Source of the DNA: Clostridia bacterium
GTDB taxonomy: Bacteria > Bacillota > Clostridia > UMGS1810
Assembly: GCA_017397885.1 (NCBI GenBank)
Contig: JAFQHQ010000009.1
Span: 1-64,000 of the forward strand
Reading direction: 5' to 3'
Length of the DNA: 64,000 nt
The translations under genes were made by a program, and so were the position numbers. Below, in pieces: positions 17,402-25,932 of this stretch. Position 1 is the stretch's first letter. Each line of letters opens with the position of its first letter. The notes under the pieces are model-generated. The model worked only from the letters and a program-made list of their open reading frames with translations, did not search any database and was not told the origin of the DNA.

Positions 17402-17451
17402 AAATTTAATCATTACAAACTGTTACAGTCAGTTAAAAAGGGGCTTTACAT

Positions 17452-19599
17452 ATGAAAAAGAAAATCTGCCTGATTTTATCGTTGCTTGTTGTAACCGGCT
17501 CTGCTTTCGCAACAAATTCACCCGTACTTGATGCGAATAAACCTGAAACTGTTTTGGAAGAAACAGATACAAGCAACGTTGTTACCGTCATAGGAAACGA
17601 AGCGGCATTTATGTATGACAACCAAAAAATTTCAATTTCCCAAAAAGCACACAAAATTGGCGATGTAGTTTATATGAATGCAGACGAAATGCTTCCGAAA
17701 CTCGGCTATACACTTGGATGGGACAATAGCCTCGGCGCTCTCACCTGCACAAAAGACGGGATTGTTTCCTATGTATTTCCCACCTTAAAAAACATATGGG
17801 TTGGCACGTCGGAATATGTGTTTGACGAAACCCCGGTTATTATATCTCAAAAGTTGTACATATCCGAAAAAATGTTTGAAACTCTCACTTCAACTCAGGT
17901 TGAAATAAGCGGCGAGGTTGAAGAGTACAAAAATGTTACTCTTGTAGGCAAAGAACTTTATTGTACGGTAAACGGTTCTGTTGTTATGCTCAGCGATAAA
18001 GCCTACACCTACAACTCATCCGCATATCTTCCGATGGAAGATGTTCTTCCGGCAATGGGATTTTCGATTTCATGGGACAGTAGCATTAATGCTGTAAGCT
18101 GCACCAAAAACGGTGTTGTATCTTACGTTTTTCCGTCACTTAACAATATATGGGTGGGTCCCACCGAGTATGTTTTTGACAAAAAACCCGTTGTCATTTC
18201 TTCAAAAACATATATACCCGTTGAAATGTTCAAAACCCTTACCGGATATGAAGTTACCGTAAGCGGCGAACTTGAAGAATATAAAAATGTAACTCTCATC
18301 GGAGATGAGAACTATTGTCTTGTAAACGATATTGCTGTTACTCTTTCTCAAAAAGCATACAAACACAACGCAAGACCATACCTTCCCCTTGAAGACATAT
18401 TGCCGGCTATGGGTTACACTGTGGCATGGGACAGTAACATAAATGCCGTAAGCTGCACCAAGAACGGTGTTATATCATATGTGTTCCCTTCACTTAAAAA
18501 TATTTGGGTTGGTCCCGTCGAATATGTACTCTCTTCTGCTCCGGTTATAATTTCGTCAAAAACATATGTCTCGGACGAAATGTTTGCCGCACTAACAGGT
18601 AGCAGAGTTACCGTGGTTGGAGAGCTCTCCGGCTACAAATCCAGAAACTCAATTGCTTTTTCAAAAAGAAGCGATGCACACCGCCTTGCAGGCAACAGTG
18701 TTGTTTCGGGGAACGGCGTGACCGTTGTCGACGGTTTTGGAATGGAGCTTGTTTCTCTTTCTGCTCAAAGTGCAAAGATATATGCCGATCTCATTAATTC
18801 GGTGGCGGCATCTCTCGATAAAGACATAAATGTCTATAACATCATAGTTCCCACAGCTGCCGAGTATTATGCGCCTTCAAGAATGTATCCCAATCAGCTT
18901 GCGGGAATCCGGACCGTATATGCAAACCTCAGCGACAGAGTAACACCAATAAATGTGTATGACATTCTTGCCGAACACGCCGGTGAAAAGATTTACTTTA
19001 AAACAGATCATCACTGGACACAAAGAGGCGCTTATTATGCATACAAGGAATTTATGGCATATCAGGATGTGGAAATTCCTTCTATTGATACTTTCGAAAA
19101 CTTCCCGTCAAACACTCACGTAGGCTCTTTTGCAAGTTTTGCCCGCGGAACATATGCCGGAACCATCATGAATAATTCTCCCGAGCTTCTCGAAAGGTTT
19201 ATGCCCAAGTATGCCTCAACAGGAACTGTGTACTATAACCAGTATATGACCGGAACAAGCGGAACTGTTCAGGCGGTTAACAAATATACCGATGCATATC
19301 ACAACTTCATTGGCGGCGATAACCCGATTACAATTTTCAACACATCGGCTCCAAGTGATAAAACCTTGGTTATTATAAAAGAATCTTTCGGAAATGCTTT
19401 CGCAACATGGGCACTCAATGATTATAAAAAAGTGTGCGTGATTGACCCCAGAAAGTTCAACGGATTTGACGGTCATCACAACACATTTAACCTTAATCAA
19501 TTTTGCAACAGCGTTGGAGCCACTGACGTGCTGTTTATAAACTATCCGATTGCAGCAGCTTCCGCCCCCATAAGAGCATCTATTCAGAAAATGAGATGA
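17452..19599 (+). CDS. DHHW protein with three N-terminal copper-amine-oxidase-like stalk repeats
   Basis: This 715-residue secreted protein has a cleavable signal peptide (MKKKICLILSLLVVTGSAFA). Residues about 45-398 are three tandem copies of a copper-amine-oxidase N-like (stalk) unit, each recognisable by LPxMGYTxxWDxxxNAVSCTK and NIWVGPxEYV. Residues about 400-715 form a DHHW/AlgX-like acyltransferase domain, with DHHW at 519-522 and the nucleophile candidate Ser645 in IKESFGNAF. The stalk probably binds or spans the cell wall and presents the enzyme; this is inference. AAAGGGG precedes the ATG. The MBOAT-DHHW pair nearby could supply the acyl donor. Confidence 0.87.
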   Translation: MKKKICLILSLLVVTGSAFATNSPVLDANKPETVLEETDTSNVVTVIGNEAAFMYDNQKISISQKAHKIGDVVYMNADEMLPKLGYTLGWDNSLGALTCTKDGIVSYVFPTLKNIWVGTSEYVFDETPVIISQKLYISEKMFETLTSTQVEISGEVEEYKNVTLVGKELYCTVNGSVVMLSDKAYTYNSSAYLPMEDVLPAMGFSISWDSSINAVSCTKNGVVSYVFPSLNNIWVGPTEYVFDKKPVVISSKTYIPVEMFKTLTGYEVTVSGELEEYKNVTLIGDENYCLVNDIAVTLSQKAYKHNARPYLPLEDILPAMGYTVAWDSNINAVSCTKNGVISYVFPSLKNIWVGPVEYVLSSAPVIISSKTYVSDEMFAALTGSRVTVVGELSGYKSRNSIAFSKRSDAHRLAGNSVVSGNGVTVVDGFGMELVSLSAQSAKIYADLINSVAASLDKDINVYNIIVPTAAEYYAPSRMYPNQLAGIRTVYANLSDRVTPINVYDILAEHAGEKIYFKTDHHWTQRGAYYAYKEFMAYQDVEIPSIDTFENFPSNTHVGSFASFARGTYAGTIMNNSPELLERFMPKYASTGTVYYNQYMTGTSGTVQAVNKYTDAYHNFIGGDNPITIFNTSAPSDKTLVIIKESFGNAFATWALNDYKKVCVIDPRKFNGFDGHHNTFNLNQFCNSVGATDVLFINYPIAAASAPIRASIQKMR
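17584..18645 (+). repeat. Three in-frame 118-codon tandem repeats
   Basis: The NIWVG motif recurs at 17791, 18145 and 18499, exactly 354 bases apart each time. The second and third units are the most alike. They encode the copper-amine-oxidase-like stalk domains of the DHHW fusion. Confidence 0.85.
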
Positions 19600-19662
19600 A
19601 TACAGATCAAAGCATTATTTAAATTTAAAAATTGATATTTCGATTAATACAAAAGATTGTGA

Positions 19663-20760
19663 GTGATAATATTGAAGTGTATCGTATGCGGTTCAGAAAA
19701 CAAGGATGAAGCTTTATTTTGTAAAATCTGCGGTTCACCCATGAATAAAAACCACACAGATGAAAATCCAACAAGCTCCGCTAATTACCCAAATGACAGT
19801 AATCCTGTAACAGAAAACCCCAATTTTCAGTCGTCAAATCCAAATGATATTGCATATCCCTGGGGAGAATATCCCGGAGTGTATTCAAACGAATCAGATT
19901 CGAATCAAAATTCACATCAAAGCAAAAATCAAAGCAGTAACAATCAAATCCAAAACGAAAATCAAAATTACAGTCGGGGATATGACATAAAAAAACATAA
20001 TCCACACACCGATATACATCCAAAAGGTGAATACGACGTTCCATATCGCAAAACCCCTGAGTCGGAAAAGCCGAAAAGTAAAGCAGGACTTATTGCTCTG
20101 CTTGTGTCACTGATTGTTCTTCTTATTGCTGCACTGGCGGTGGTCGGATATCTCATTTTAACCGACAGCAACGAAGATGATATTCAAACATCCAAACACA
20201 TTTCGAATACGGATTCCGGAAAATCATCTGCCGATGATACGGACAAAAGCGAAGCTGAAGTTGCAGAAGAATCCACTGAAGTTGTTGAAGATTCTGCAGA
20301 AGCAACGGATCATGAAGGAGACCCCGAAGACAAACCCAAAACGAAAAAAGAAAGCACATATTATGCCTATAAAGCAGATGTCACCTGGGAACAGGCGGCA
20401 ACCATTGCCAAAAATGAAGGCGGACATCTTGTGTGTATAAATGACTACAACGAATATCTTAAGGTTTGCCGTCTGGCAGAAGAAAATGACATCGTTTGTT
20501 GTTGGGTGGGAGCAAAGCTCTCATATCACGATTACTGGAATGAAGTATATTGGGAAGACGGCACCGAATTTGATGTTGATTATGACCTGTGGCACGACAT
20601 GGAGCCATCATATGAAGATACAAAGCTTAATATAAAAGAATCATATCTCATGCTTTCACATTGGTCAGCAGGTTGGGGCTATAATGATGCTCCTAACAAC
20701 GCTGCAGATTATTTGTCACCAAATGTAGTTGGATATATAATAGAATTTGAAAACGATTAA
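19663..20760 (+). CDS. Zinc-ribbon, transmembrane, C-type-lectin-like protein
   Basis: The 365-residue protein has four parts. A zinc ribbon (CIVCGSENKDEALFCKICG) at residues 6-24 is followed by about 110 residues of Asn/Gln/Ser-rich linker. One transmembrane helix follows (AGLIALLVSLIVLLIAALAV), then an acidic Glu/Asp/Ser linker. The last part, about 130 residues, is a C-type-lectin-like domain (VTWEQAATIAKNEGGHLVCI, CCWVGA, the WEDG/EP segment and GYIIEF). Orientation should place the zinc ribbon inside and the lectin fold outside. The ligand is unknown. The start may be GTG 19663 or TTG 19672. It lies 63 bases after the stalk-DHHW gene with no clear promoter, so co-transcription is likely. 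Confidence 0.8.
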   Translation: MIILKCIVCGSENKDEALFCKICGSPMNKNHTDENPTSSANYPNDSNPVTENPNFQSSNPNDIAYPWGEYPGVYSNESDSNQNSHQSKNQSSNNQIQNENQNYSRGYDIKKHNPHTDIHPKGEYDVPYRKTPESEKPKSKAGLIALLVSLIVLLIAALAVVGYLILTDSNEDDIQTSKHISNTDSGKSSADDTDKSEAEVAEESTEVVEDSAEATDHEGDPEDKPKTKKESTYYAYKADVTWEQAATIAKNEGGHLVCINDYNEYLKVCRLAEENDIVCCWVGAKLSYHDYWNEVYWEDGTEFDVDYDLWHDMEPSYEDTKLNIKESYLMLSHWSAGWGYNDAPNNAADYLSPNVVGYIIEFEND

Positions 20761-20773
20761 TGAGGATTTTAAC

Positions 20774-22135
20774 ATGAAAAAAACAACCAAAGACAAAGTA
20801 CCTATGTCAAAACCGTTGATAGCACTGGTAGTCTTTTTGATACTTGCAGTCATTTCAACCAGCAGTTTCATAATTTATAAAATTGCATTCCCCACACAAG
20901 AATCCGGTGGCGGTCACAAGGAAATAACATCTAATTCCTCTTCCGAGGATAACACTGTTACAAAAAATGATAAATATGAGTCATACATGGAAAAAACACC
21001 ATTTATTGAATCAGAAACAGACAAAGAGGATTCGGATAATCCTTCCAAGCCCGATGCAACAACAGATAAAGCAAGCGAATGTGAAGAATTTGTTTCCGGT
21101 CTTATGTCTCAAATGTCTTTAAGCGAAAAAATTTATCAGTTGATGTTTGTGAGACCTGAAACAATAACCGGTGTAGGAAATGTTGTGATTGCCGGCGAAA
21201 CCACAAAGGCTTCTCTCGAAAAATATCCGGTTGGAGGATTGGTGTATTTCGCTTCAAACCTTGAATCAAGGGAGCAGACAATCCAAATGATTCAGGGAAC
21301 TCAGAGCTATTCGGCAATACCGCTTTTCATTGGTGTTGATGAAGAAGGCGGAGATGTTTCGAGACTTGGCTCTAACCCTGCAATGGGCACAACAAAACAA
21401 CCCGCTATGTCGACAATAGGCGCCAAAAACAGCAAGACCGAGGCTTACAATGTCGGTAAACAGCTTGCCGCCGATTTAAGCGCTCTTGGATTCAACGTGG
21501 ATTTTGCTCCCTGCGCAGATGTACTGGTAAACAAAGATAACTCGGAAATAGGAAACCGCTCATTCAGCTCTGACCCAAAAGTATGTTCGAACATGGTTGC
21601 CAATGTGGTTCCGGGGCTCGAAGAGAACAATGTGTCTGCCACACTTAAACACTTCCCGGGACACGGCAGCACATATACCAACTCGCACAACGGACGTTCG
21701 GAAAGCGAAAGAACCATTGAAGAACTCAGAAAGTGTGAATTTCTCCCCTTTGAAGCCGGAATCGAAAACGGTGTAGATTTTATAATGGTATCTCACATGT
21801 CCCTTGTAAACGCAACCGAAGAAAAAATTCCTTCTTCATTATCAAAAGAAGTAATAACAGATATGCTGATTAATGAGCTTGGATATGAAGGAATAATCAT
21901 TACCGATTCGTTGGAAATGGGAGCAATCACCAAGGAATTTGCACCCGGTATGGCAAGTGTTAAGGCAATAAATGCCGGAGCAGACATGCTTTTGATGACT
22001 CCCAATGTAAAAAACAGTCACGATGCTATTATGAATGCCATCAAAAACGGTGAAATCACCGAAGAGAGAATAAATGAAAGCGTGAAAAAAATTCTTACTC
22101 TAAAATACGAAAAAGGTATGATGAGAAAAAAATAA
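20774..22135 (+). CDS. GH3 family membrane-anchored beta-N-acetylhexosaminidase (NagZ-like)
   Basis: The 453-residue protein has an N-terminal membrane anchor (LIALVVFLILAVISTSSFIIY), a Ser/Asp/Glu-rich linker, and a GH3 TIM barrel. Visible blocks are LMFVRPE, FIGVDEEGGDVSRLG, ADLSALGFNVDFAPCADV, LKHFPGHG and the nucleophile Asp378 in ITDSLEMGA. NagZ enzymes release GlcNAc from muropeptides or cell-wall glycans. In NagZ the general acid-base is an Asp-Ser-His dyad after KHFPGHG; here it reads Asn303-Ser-His305, so activity may be altered. The start is ATG 20774 behind TGAGGAT; an upstream in-frame ATG overlaps the lectin gene. A strong terminator follows. Confidence 0.88.
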   Translation: MKKTTKDKVPMSKPLIALVVFLILAVISTSSFIIYKIAFPTQESGGGHKEITSNSSSEDNTVTKNDKYESYMEKTPFIESETDKEDSDNPSKPDATTDKASECEEFVSGLMSQMSLSEKIYQLMFVRPETITGVGNVVIAGETTKASLEKYPVGGLVYFASNLESREQTIQMIQGTQSYSAIPLFIGVDEEGGDVSRLGSNPAMGTTKQPAMSTIGAKNSKTEAYNVGKQLAADLSALGFNVDFAPCADVLVNKDNSEIGNRSFSSDPKVCSNMVANVVPGLEENNVSATLKHFPGHGSTYTNSHNGRSESERTIEELRKCEFLPFEAGIENGVDFIMVSHMSLVNATEEKIPSSLSKEVITDMLINELGYEGIIITDSLEMGAITKEFAPGMASVKAINAGADMLLMTPNVKNSHDAIMNAIKNGEITEERINESVKKILTLKYEKGMMRKK

Positions 22136-22218
22136 ACTGCTCTTAATTCCGCTTTCTTATGCCTTGTGCATTTTTTCACTTCATATAATTAATGCACAGA
22201 AACGGCGTTCTATACATC

Positions 22219-22271
22219 AAAAACCCACTTGAACACATGCACAAAAGTGAAGTTTCAAGTGGGTTTATTTA
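22219..22271 (+). terminator. Intrinsic terminator after the GH3 gene (possibly bidirectional)
   Basis: A 13-bp perfect stem (22221-22233 with 22254-22266) is followed by a T-rich run on the plus strand. The complement also carries TTTTTG, so it may serve the convergent minus-strand unit as well. Confidence 0.8.
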
Positions 22272-22366
22272 TTGGGATATATTATTTAAAGCGAATCAAG
22301 ACCTTGAGAGCAACACAGGATGTATTGGCTCTTAAAGTTTTTTCAAAACAGCTAAAATACCGTGTT

Positions 22367-22864
22367 TTACTGACTTACCGAATATGAACCGCTGATCATT
22401 ATGATTCCGTCGGTAGACATTTTGATTCCTCTTCCATCATCAAGCGGAATTATGAGTAAATGGTTTGAGGGGGCTGCAGTGCCGTTTTGCAGGTCTGCCC
22501 CTGCAGTAACATCACACACACCGCCTTTTGATGTGGCAACAATTTTTCCTGAACCCATTCGAAGAATCATCTGACAGCTTTTTCCGCCGATAATGGTCTG
22601 ATCTTTAGAAACATTAACGATGTTATATACCGTGCTTCCGCTGGCAACAGGAATTTGAACGTCCTGACTGCCCGAACCAAAATCAACATTTGCTATCTGT
22701 GTATCCACATAACTCTTTACCTGAGGCATGAGAATTGAATCCACATATGATTTTGTGATGAGCGGATCATCAACACTACCGGGATCTGCCGAACCGGCAG
22801 GAAGGCACATTGCCAATGCACAAAATGATGCAACAAGAGTTTTTTTGAACGACATTTTTTTCAT
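22367..22864 (-). CDS. Small secreted protein, unknown function
   Basis: The 165-residue product has a signal peptide (MSFKKTLVASFCALAMCLPAGSA) and then a DPGSVDDPLITKSYVD segment with a short predicted helix (SYVDSILMPQVKSYVDTQIA). A Gly/Ser-rich beta domain (GGKSCQMILRMGSGKIVATSKGG) follows. I do not assign a family. AAGGTGA precedes the ATG. It starts only 29 bases after mazF with no promoter between, so it may share the mazEF transcript, an unusual companion for a toxin-antitoxin pair. Confidence 0.75.
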   Translation of the reverse strand: MKKMSFKKTLVASFCALAMCLPAGSADPGSVDDPLITKSYVDSILMPQVKSYVDTQIANVDFGSGSQDVQIPVASGSTVYNIVNVSKDQTIIGGKSCQMILRMGSGKIVATSKGGVCDVTAGADLQNGTAAPSNHLLIIPLDDGRGIKMSTDGIIMISGSYSVSQ

Positions 22865-22893
22865 TTGTAATCACCTTTTCGTATAAATTTATG

Positions 22894-23241
22894 TCAGTCA
22901 TAGAGTCCCAGGCTGATTTTCAGTGCTTCACCAATTTGCAAGCACAATTCGCTGTCGGCATGACCTGTTTTTTCTTTCAGTCTTTTTTTATCAATTGTCC
23001 TTATTTGTTCGAGCAAAATAACCGAATCTTTTGAAAGTCCGTGCTTTATGCCCGCTATTTCTATGTGAGTCGGAAGTTTTGCCTTGTTGATTTGCGATGT
23101 TATGGCTGCAACAATCACTGTCGGACTGTATTTATTGCCAACATCGTTTTGAATTATGAGTACCGGTCTTATTCCGCCCTGCTCAGAGCCGACAACCGGA
23201 CTTAGGTCTGCGTAAAAAATATCTCCGCGCTTAACCGTCAA
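22894..23241 (-). CDS. mazF: MazF/EndoA type endoribonuclease toxin
   Basis: The 115-residue protein is a PemK/MazF fold toxin: [31 protein letters not shown] at the N-terminus, VIVAAITSQ in the middle and [13 protein letters not shown] toward the end match B. subtilis NdoA/EndoA. These enzymes cut mRNA at short specific sequences; the cut site here cannot be predicted. Translation starts at TTG two bases after the antitoxin stop, so the two are coupled. Confidence 0.93.
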   Translation of the reverse strand: MTVKRGDIFYADLSPVVGSEQGGIRPVLIIQNDVGNKYSPTVIVAAITSQINKAKLPTHIEIAGIKHGLSKDSVILLEQIRTIDKKRLKEKTGHADSELCLQIGEALKISLGLYD

Positions 23242-23243
23242 AT

Positions 23244-23519
23244 TTATTCACACTCCGCTAATTTTTCCTCGTAGTGTAGGAGCTGGCGGTTGTCTGATTC
23301 AACACAAAATTCACTGTATTCCAAATTGAATTCTGCCATTTCTTCGTAGCCTTTTTTCAGTTTACATACAATGTCGGCTTTTTTCTTTTCACGGATATAG
23401 AGCTTCATTGCTTCTCTGATAAATTCGCTACGATTAATATTCTGCGATGACGCCATGCTGTCTGCTTCGTCAAGTAAGGAATCCGGCAAGCTGATAAGTA
23501 TTTTCTTTTGCCGTGCCAT
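23244..23519 (-). CDS. Ribbon-helix-helix antitoxin (EndoAI/MazE type)
   Basis: From ATG 23519, behind GGGGGAT, the product has 91 residues. It starts with an RHH motif ([38 protein letters not shown]) typical of CopG-like antitoxins. The acidic tail would wrap around the MazF partner encoded immediately downstream. RHH antitoxins usually repress their own promoter. The frame extends 14 codons upstream without a supporting ribosome site. Confidence 0.9.
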   Translation of the reverse strand: MARQKKILISLPDSLLDEADSMASSQNINRSEFIREAMKLYIREKKKADIVCKLKKGYEEMAEFNLEYSEFCVESDNRQLLHYEEKLAECE

Positions 23520-23565
23520 TGTATCAATCCCCCAATCTGTTAGTGAATTCTCTGTACCCACTTAC

Positions 23566-23594
23566 ATTATATATATTTTTTTAACACTTGTCAA
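23566..23594 (-). promoter_or_regulatory. Consensus sigma-A promoter of mazEF
   Basis: TTGACA (23594-23589) and TATAAT (23571-23566) are exact and 17 bases apart, about 45 bases before the antitoxin start codon. Confidence 0.9.
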
Positions 23595-23771
23595 ATACAC
23601 ATTATGGTAAATGGATAACAAGGGGCAATCACCGGGGTATGTAACAGGCAAAAGATATGCCGCACTGCACTACGGTGATAGTATTATTTCCAAATTACAA
23701 AATTTTTAAACATCATGCACTGAAACAGCATCATATATAAATATTAAAAAGCAAGATACCGATTTGTGCCT

Positions 23772-24344
23772 TTATTTTTCGAAGTTGAATTTTTCAAACT
23801 CTATCTGTGTGTGCATATTATCCTTATCGTCATATATTTGCATTTTTTGCGGTTTTACGCTCTTTTTGTCAATCCATAGTTTCATATATCCGTTTATTTC
23901 AGGTGAATTCACAGCTTCACATTCGAGAACAATTGAATTTGATTTTGAAGTTGCCGAAACCGTCATAGCCGTGTTTTCAGATTCATAATAGCTTTTGAAA
24001 AACGTTTCGAGGAAAATCGGCATGTCAGACGGCTTTGAATCGGTTTCAATAACCGTATCTCCTTTCGATACAATTGTTTTGTCGTCGTATATTTCCAGTG
24101 TCATCTCATCCGATACAACACGATGAAATTTTTCAGGTTTGTTGTAGCTTATTTGCATTTCATAACTGTTTTCTCCACCCGATGTGAAAGATGTTACAAC
24201 GCATTCGGCAGTATAACTGTCAATGTCATAGTAACCGTCGTGTATTTTACTGTATATATCGTCTGCCTTATCCATTTTCGATGAACAAGCCGAAAATGAT
24301 ATCATAAGTGAAAAAAGAAGCAAAAAACATCTCGCTTTTTTCAA
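23772..24344 (-). CDS. LolA-fold lipoprotein, GerS-like
   Basis: The 190-residue lipoprotein has a signal peptide with lipobox FSACS and a mature beta-sheet domain with alternating hydrophobic strands (YTAECVVTSFT, YEMQISYNKPEKFHRVV, LEIYDDKTIVSKGDTVIET). This pattern is that of the LolA/LolB-like fold, which in Clostridia includes the germination protein GerS. The match is by fold pattern, so a specific GerS role is unproven. It is 11 bases after nnrD and appears to be co-transcribed with it. Confidence 0.7.
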   Translation of the reverse strand: MKKARCFLLLFSLMISFSACSSKMDKADDIYSKIHDGYYDIDSYTAECVVTSFTSGGENSYEMQISYNKPEKFHRVVSDEMTLEIYDDKTIVSKGDTVIETDSKPSDMPIFLETFFKSYYESENTAMTVSATSKSNSIVLECEAVNSPEINGYMKLWIDKKSVKPQKMQIYDDKDNMHTQIEFEKFNFEK

Positions 24345-24355
24345 ACTGCAATCTC

Positions 24356-25303
24356 CTATTCTTCCACTCCGTTTATGTCATCAAAAGTTTCTTTTATTGC
24401 ATATTTCAGACAATTCAGTGTGTCCGTGGGAATAAGCGAATATTCCCCCGTTTCTAAAACCGCCATATCGGATGCTAACGAATGAAAATATACCCCTGCA
24501 AGTGCAGAAAGTTCTGCATCTCCGGTTTGTGCAACAAATGATGCAATGCATCCTGCAAGGACATCACCGCTTCCGCCTTTTGCCATGCCGGGATTACCAA
24601 GAATGTTGCGATAAATTGCCCCATTCGGAAAAGCCACAATTGTCTCATGTGATTTAAGCACCAATACTACATTGTATTTTTGGGCAAATTCTTTCGCCAG
24701 TTGTTCTTTGTTTTTCAAAACTTCGTCACTTGTTTTTGAAATAAGTCTCGAAAATTCTCCAATGTGGGGAGTGAGTATGATTGGTTTTTTTGCTTTGCTC
24801 AAAATTTTCGGATTGCTTTGCAGAGCGTTTATTCCGTCGGCATCGAGAATTATGGGGATTTCGCATTCTGCTGCAAGTTCAGACACAAGAGATACAATTT
24901 GATCTGAGCATGACAACCCGGGGCCTATGAGAACGCTATCTGCTTTGGACGCACGGTTTTTGATTTCGTCTTTGGCATCATGATTCAAAACCCCGTTTGA
25001 TGAACTTACGGGACAAGTCATAACCTCGGTAAGAGCAATTTCAAAAATTGTGTTCAGCTCTTTTGCGCAAGCAAGTGTTACAAGTCCACATCCGCAACGC
25101 ATCGCGGCTTTTGATGCCATTATTGCCGCACCGGTCATTCCGACAGAGCCTGCAACAACAAGAAGCCTTCCGCAATTTGCTTTGTGAACACACTTGTCGT
25201 GTCTTTTTACCGAAGAAGCAATAAGAGCAGAAGTAATTGGATTTGAAACAGAAATGTTTTCAAATTTTTTTAATGCTTTTTCATACTCTTCTCTTTTATT
25301 CAT
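24356..25303 (-). CDS. nnrD: ADP-dependent NAD(P)H-hydrate dehydratase
   Basis: This ribokinase-like enzyme repairs damaged NAD(P)HX using ADP. The 315 residues contain GRLLVVAGSVGMTGAAIMASKAAMRCGCGLVTLA, the DADGINAL segment, ILTPHIGEFSRL and the nucleotide-binding GNPGMAKGGSGDVLAG, all diagnostic for YxkO/NnrD/CARKD. The epimerase domain (NnrE) is not fused and is not in the window. GAGGAT precedes the ATG. It lies between the DUF6106-like gene and the GerS-like gene. Confidence 0.92.
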   Translation of the reverse strand: MNKREEYEKALKKFENISVSNPITSALIASSVKRHDKCVHKANCGRLLVVAGSVGMTGAAIMASKAAMRCGCGLVTLACAKELNTIFEIALTEVMTCPVSSSNGVLNHDAKDEIKNRASKADSVLIGPGLSCSDQIVSLVSELAAECEIPIILDADGINALQSNPKILSKAKKPIILTPHIGEFSRLISKTSDEVLKNKEQLAKEFAQKYNVVLVLKSHETIVAFPNGAIYRNILGNPGMAKGGSGDVLAGCIASFVAQTGDAELSALAGVYFHSLASDMAVLETGEYSLIPTDTLNCLKYAIKETFDDINGVEE

Positions 25304-25324
25304 ATGCGCATATCCTCACATATA

Positions 25325-25876
25325 TTACTTAACAACACGTGGTGCATACACTTTAAAGATATCTATCATTTTCAAAGTGGGGTTAAAGTAAAGCTTAATT
25401 TTTTGTCCGTTTTTAAAAAATACGGCATAATAATCTTCAAAATTCTTTGAGTGAGCACTGGCATCAATCACTCGGGCATATTCTGTTTTGTTGTTAACAG
25501 ATTTATCTTCATCAGCCCTTTTTCCAAACTCAATAAAAGCTTTTGAGTCAATGGAGATAACTCGTGAACGTCTTTTTTTGCGGATGATTTTGTCAACATC
25601 AAGTTCGCCGTTGGTTAAAGCATATTCATACTCAACATCAAATCTTGAAATGAGCCTGTATGCCCCGTAAAAAATGCCTGCAACAAGTGGCGTCACAATA
25701 TATGTGACCATTTGCGAAACGGGTCCCACCCCAAAAGCAAATGGAGTAATCATTGCAAACAAAAGCAAAATCAAAGCAAGAAAAAATGCAATTGTAATAA
25801 TGAGCAAGCATTTCAAAATTGTTCCTTTTTGCCATTTTTGCTTTATCATATGTTCCACAAAGGTGTCTGTTACCAT
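25325..25876 (-). CDS. Two-helix membrane protein (DUF6106-like)
   Basis: The 183-residue protein has two adjacent transmembrane helices (LLIITIAFFLALILLLFAMI; VSQMVTYIVTPLVAGIFYGAY) and then a cytoplasmic beta-rich domain with EYEYALTNGELDVDKII. That phrase is what I associate with clostridial DUF6106 proteins of unknown function; I cannot confirm it by search. AAAGGAG precedes the ATG. It is the probable head of a unit with nnrD and the GerS-like gene. Confidence 0.65.
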   Translation of the reverse strand: MVTDTFVEHMIKQKWQKGTILKCLLIITIAFFLALILLLFAMITPFAFGVGPVSQMVTYIVTPLVAGIFYGAYRLISRFDVEYEYALTNGELDVDKIIRKKRRSRVISIDSKAFIEFGKRADEDKSVNNKTEYARVIDASAHSKNFEDYYAVFFKNGQKIKLYFNPTLKMIDIFKVYAPRVVK

Positions 25877-25932
25877 AATTATTATCTCCTTTTATATTTA
25901 CCGGTATTTGTATTATACAACAGGACTTACTG

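Noticed and set aside
23595-23771. Possible small RNA between mazE and the GerS-like gene (ATCACCG/CGGTGAT pair)
   Set aside because: Only a 7-bp pair with a loop of about 40 bases; no promoter or terminator pattern to support an RNA gene.
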